Source: Ascaphus truei
Lineage: Eukaryota > Chordata > Amphibia > Anura > Ascaphidae
Length of the DNA stretch: 64,000 bases
Direction: 5' to 3'
Assembly (NCBI GenBank): GCA_036426205.1
Contig: CM071570.1
Span: 1,053,058 to 1,117,057, forward strand
Part shown: piece by piece, positions 59,201 through 64,000 of the stretch
Layout of the letters: every line of letters begins with the position of its first letter
How positions within the stretch are numbered: position 1 is the first letter of the stretch
Translations under genes and position numbers: made by a program
The notes under the pieces: model-generated
Databases searched by the model: none
Told to the model about the DNA's origin: nothing
What the model saw: the letters and a program-made list of their open reading frames with translations, nothing else

Positions 59201-62200
59201 CAGTATTTATTCCACCATTAATTACAAGCACAAACCAGATCAACAGTAGGTCGATATCACCTTCTACTTACAGTACATAACCTATAACATCGTAGGTAGT
59301 AATTATTCACCCATTAAGTACAAGGACCATATTATGCATAACAAGTGGTAGTATGTATTCCACCATTAATTACAGCACATAATGTATAAACAAGTCGTAG
59401 TATGTTTATTTCCACCATTAAATAACAAGACATAACTATGATAACAAGTCAGGTAGTATTTATTCACCATATTACAGTACGTAATATGATAAACAAGTAG
59501 ATGTATTTTATTCCACCAAGTAAATACAAGACATAACCTGATCACAAGTAGCTGATTATTCCACCCAATAATACCAGAAATAATATAGATAACAAGTGAG
59601 GTCGTATGATTCTCACCATTAATACAGACTATACAACTGATAACCAGTAGGTAGTATTATTCCACCATTCATGACAAGACCATGCTATGTAACAAGTAGG
59701 TAGTATTAATCCACCATGTAATTACAGTACGTAATTATGATAACAAGTAGATTGGATTATTCCACCCATTAATTACAAGCAATATCATTGATAACAAGTA
59801 GGTCGTATTTATGTCAACATGAATACAAGACATAAATATGGATAACTACGTATCTGGTAGTATTATTCACCCCATCAATTACAGCACTAAACATGATACA
59901 CGTAGGTCGTATTTATTTCCACCATTAATCAAGACGTTAATATGTAAACAAAAGTAGGTTAATATTATCCACCATTAATTACAGTACGTAATCTGATAAC
60001 AAGTAGATTGTATTTATTCCACCATTAATTACAAGACATAACATGATAACACTAGATTGTATTTCTTCCACCAATAATAAAAAAGAACAATATGATAAAA
60101 AGTAGGTAGTATTTAGTATTTATTCAACCATATTACAGTACCTAATAGATACACAAGTAGATTGGCATTGTATTGCCACCACTTTAATTACAGACATAAT
60201 ATGATAAAAAGTAGGTAGTATTTATTCCACATTAATTACAGACATAATATGAGAAAACAAAGGAGGTTAGTTATTTATTCCACAATTAAGTACAGTCATT
60301 AATATGATACCAGTAGGGAGTGGTAGTATTTATTCCACATTAATTTACACGAAGTAACATAACATTGATAACAAGTAGGAGTATTTATTCCACATTAATT
60401 ACAGTAATAACATGATAAACAAGTAGGTAGTATTTATTCCACCATTAATTACAAGGACATAAAACATGATAACACGTCGGTAGTATATTTCCACCATAAT
60501 TACTGTATATGTAAATCGAAAAAAGTAGGTAGTATTATCCACATTAATTACAAGACATAACACTGATAACAAGATGGGTAGTATATTCTACCATTAAGTA
60601 CACGTACAAACATGATAACAAGTAGGACAGTATTTTTTATTGCACCATTAATTACAGTAAATAAAATGAGGAACAAGTAGGAGGTAGTATTGATTCCACC
60701 ATTTAATACAGTACATAACATGATAACAAGTATGTAGTATTTATTCCACCTATTAATCTACAGTACATAATATGTAACAAGTAGGTAGCTATTTCCTCCA
60801 CATATTACAAGACATAAACATGAGACTACACAAGTAGGTAGTATTTATTCCACAATTAATGACAGAATAACCATGTAACAACGTATGTAGTATTGATTCC
60901 ACCATTAATTACAGTACCATAAATGATAACAATAGGTTAGGATTTATTCCCCCATTAAGCTACAGACATAACTGGATAAACAAGCGGTAGTTTTAATCCA
61001 CCATTAATTAAGACATAACACACGATAACAAATTAAGGTAGTATTATTCCACCTTAATTTACAGCACATAACATGATAACAAGTAGGTCAGCTATTTATC
61101 CACCTTTTAACTTACGCGTACATCACATGCATACAAGTAGGTGTATTTATTCCAACATTACTACAAACAAAAATGATGAACAAAGTAGTGTGGTTAGTAT
61201 TTATTCCACATTACTACAGCACACATAAACATGATAACAGTAGGTAGTATTTATCTCACCATAATATACAAAGACATAATCTGAGAACAAGTAGGTGTAT
61301 TTCATCCACATGAATTACGTCCGTATATGATAAACAAGTAGATGCTATTATTCAACCATTAATTTACAAACATAACATGATATAACAAGTAGATTGTGGA
61401 TTCCACAAATAATACACAGACATAATATGATAACAAGTATGTAGGATTATTCACAATTCAATTACAGTAGTAATATGATACAAACAAGGAGGTAGTATGT
61501 TTATTACACCAGTAAGTACATACATAATATGTAACAAGTAAGTCGTATTTTCCCACCAATTAATCAAGTACATAATATGATAAAAAGAGGAGTATTATTC
61601 CCCATAATACAAGACAGTACATTAACATGATAACAAGTAGTTTAGTATTTATTCACACATTAATTACAAGTACAAAATGATAACACGTAGGTAGTATTTA
61701 TTCCACCATTAAGTACAAGACATAACCATGATAAACAAGTAGGATAGTATTATTCCACCATTCAGTTAAGTAGTAACATTTAAACAAATAGGAGTAGTTA
61801 TTCCACCATTAACTGTAAAGAACATACATCGATATCCAAGTAGGTAGTAAGTTATTTTACCATTAATTACAAGTACTAACCTTGATCAACAAGTAAGGTC
61901 AGTATTTATTTGACCATAATTAAGTACATAACATGATCAACAAGCGAGGGGGTTAGTATTATTCCACCAATTGACAGTAATAACCATGATAACAAGTCTA
62001 GGTACGCTAATGTATTCCAACATTAATGACAGTACAGAATAGGAAAACAATGTAGGTAGTATATTATTCCACCATTCAATTAAAGCCAGCAACATGATAA
62101 GAATAGGTCGTATTTATCCACCATTAATTACCGTCAAACAATGATACAAGTAGGTGTATATGAATCACCATTAAATTACAGTACAAATATGATAACAGTA

Positions 62201-63394
62201 GTGTATATTTATTCCACCTTAATTTACAGACATAAAATGATAAAAAGTAAGGTAGTATTTACTTCCCAATTAGATTAAAGACATAACACGATAACAACGT
62301 AGGAGGTAGTATTTTACCACAATTAATTACACGCACATAACATGATAACAGTCAGGGTAGTACTTATTCAACTTTAATTCACATTACATACATGATATAA
62401 CAGTAGGGTAGTATTTATGCCCACATTAATGACAAGACATAATATGATACACAAGTAGGTTAGTATATATTCACACTTAATTCCAGAACATCACATGAGA
62501 ACAACGTAGGTAGTAGTTATTCAACCATAATTTAAAAGAATAGAATTGATAACAAGGAGGTAGTATGTATTCACCATTAAGTACAGTACGTAATATGATA
62601 ACAAGTAGATTGTATGATCTCCAACACTGAATACAAGACCAGAACATGAAGACAAGTAGATTGATTATTCCCCAATCTACAAGACATACCTCTGCGAACA
62701 AGTAGGTAGGATTGAGTCAACAAGGATTACAGTAAGTCATATGATAACAAGGAGATGGTATTGTAGTCCACCATTAATTTCAGACATAATATGAGAACCA
62801 GTACGACTTGTTTTTCTTCCCCATTAATTACCAAGATAATTATAAGATCAACAAGGCGAGGTAGTATTTTTCACCATTAATTAAAGACATAACACGATAA
62901 CAAGTAGGTAGTATTATACAACCCATTAATACGTACATAATATGATAACAAGATGGTAGTATTTATTCCCATATAAAGTACAGAAACATGATAAAAGTAG
63001 GTCGTATTTATTCCACCATTATTAAGATAACATGATAACAAGTAGGTGTATTTATTCCACATAAGTAAAAGGACAAACAGATAAACAAGTAGGTAGTATT
63101 TTGCCACATCATTACCAGTATGTCACATGCTTAACAAGGTAGGGGTATTATTCCACCTAACAGACAAAATGATAAAAAGTGGGTAGTGTTATTCCACATT
63201 AATATAAAGTAACTAACATGATAACAAGTAGGTAGTATTGATTACACATTAACTACAGTACATAACATGATAACAAGTAGGTAGTATTTATTCCACCATT
63301 AATTACAGTACATAACATGATAACAAGTAGGTAGTATTTATTCCACCATTAATTACAGTACATAACATGATAACAAGTAGGTAGTATTTATTTC
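47216..63394. repeat. Giant 50-bp AT-rich minisatellite, about 320 copies
   Basis: 16.2 kb of one unit, ATTAATTACAGTACATAACA plus TGATAACAAGTAGGTAGTAT plus TTATTCCACC, 28% GC. The first two units and the last three are perfect or nearly so; interior units carry one to several indels each. Recurrent substitution variants (ACAAGACATAATATG, AGTAGATTGT) occur in clusters and look real. No gene lies inside; minus-strand frames with repeated INGGINTT are repeat translations. Confidence 0.97.
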
Positions 63395-64000
63395 CAGACT
63401 ACATGTTTTTTCAGTTTTTTAAGTACATTTTTAGGGTATGTTTTAAGTATGTATTTTTAAGCAATGCATTATATGTACAACCTATTTCTACAAGTTATGT
63501 TTCTGTTTGAAATTCTTTATCCTTAATGATTATACTTCTCAGCATTGCAATCTTTATTATTTATATACCAAAACTCAGCCATTGCCGCCCCCTGCTTCTC
63601 TCTCTCATTCCTCCTGTCTCTCTCACACTATCTTCCGTCTCTCTCTTCCTTCTCTCTCTCACACTCTCTCCCTCTATCTTCCCCCACTCCCCTTTCGCTC
63701 CCTTCCTTCTCTCTCTCACACACTCTCTCCCTCTATCTTCCCCCACTCCCCTTCACCGAGCTGCGCCTCTCCATCACGTCCTGCTGGTGGATGCGGTGGG
63801 GACGGGGAGTGACTCTCTGCAGGATGCGGAACCCCAGCTTGTGCCTCTCCCTCACTGTACATGCTGGTGATGCGGGGGAGGGTGTAGGCTCTTTGACAGT
63901 GATGTGACCCCCAGGCAGGTGCCCTACTCCCTCACTGTCCTGTGGTGGGGCGGGGGAGCCCGGTGTATGGCTCTTGCAAAGGATGATGACCAACAAGTGT
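63395..64000. other. Pyrimidine-rich flank, no gene recognised
   Basis: A 57-bp unit (CTTCCTTCTCTCTCTCACAC...CCCCCACTCCCCTT) is repeated in tandem at 63645-63701 and 63702-63757. Beyond it, to the window end, is GC-rich sequence with short open frames on both strands. They show no recognisable motif, though an exon cannot be ruled out. Confidence 0.6.

Noticed and set aside
49134..63107. Minus-strand frames with repeated INGGINTT
   Set aside because: They derive from the 50-bp repeat read across three frames; their start and stop points come from indels.
63750..64000. Possible exon at the window end
   Set aside because: Two overlapping frames are open but neither shows a known motif or a convincing acceptor beyond the pyrimidine repeat; evidence is too weak.

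Overview
This window reads as a vertebrate, most likely amphibian (frog-like), intergenic or intronic repeat landscape. The evidence is the repeat mix: a Tx1/L1-type LINE, L2- and CR1-clade LINEs, a Penelope-like element (PLE) with a GIY-YIG domain and a hammerhead ribozyme, Ty3/gypsy pol remnants, a TTAA-flanked MITE and very large minisatellites. There are no bacterial operons, no confident host protein-coding gene and no tRNA or rRNA gene that I can see. The species assignment is inference.

Layout. 1-1637: LTR-like sequence and an unrecognised minus-strand reading frame. 1638-17631: an L2 LINE interrupted by an L1 on the minus strand. Most of it is present twice in tandem (copy A 2043-9773, copy B 9774-17631). 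Copy B has long L1 ORF1 and ORF2 frames; copy A is the same sequence riddled with small indels. 17632-20190: a minus-strand PLE (RT, Cys motif, GIY-YIG, hammerhead ribozyme at its 3' side), next to a CR1 endonuclease fragment (20187-20970). 21121-22640: three minisatellites around a 96-base assembly gap. 22805-34033: a 30-bp minisatellite, a gypsy pol remnant plus exon-like segment, a GC-rich 30-bp array, then the minisatellite and gypsy/exon segment again, then a 69-bp repeat.

34034-47215 is quieter sequence. It holds a short L1 tail with a perfect 15-bp target-site duplication, a cluster of fold-back hairpins (36.6-37.8 kb), a TTAA-flanked MITE, an LTR-like block and a 1.4-kb inverted repeat with hammerhead-like cores in both arms. 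47216-63394 is one array of a 50-bp AT-rich unit, about 320 copies, near perfect at its edges and heavily indel-ridden inside. 63395-64000 is pyrimidine-rich with no recognised gene.

No genes work together here beyond the retroelement modules. The two themes worth attention are (i) ribozyme-bearing PLE terminal repeats, one nearly ideal and several degenerate, and (ii) strong signs that parts of the window are uncorrected long-read consensus or false duplication. The second point affects how every broken reading frame here should be interpreted.
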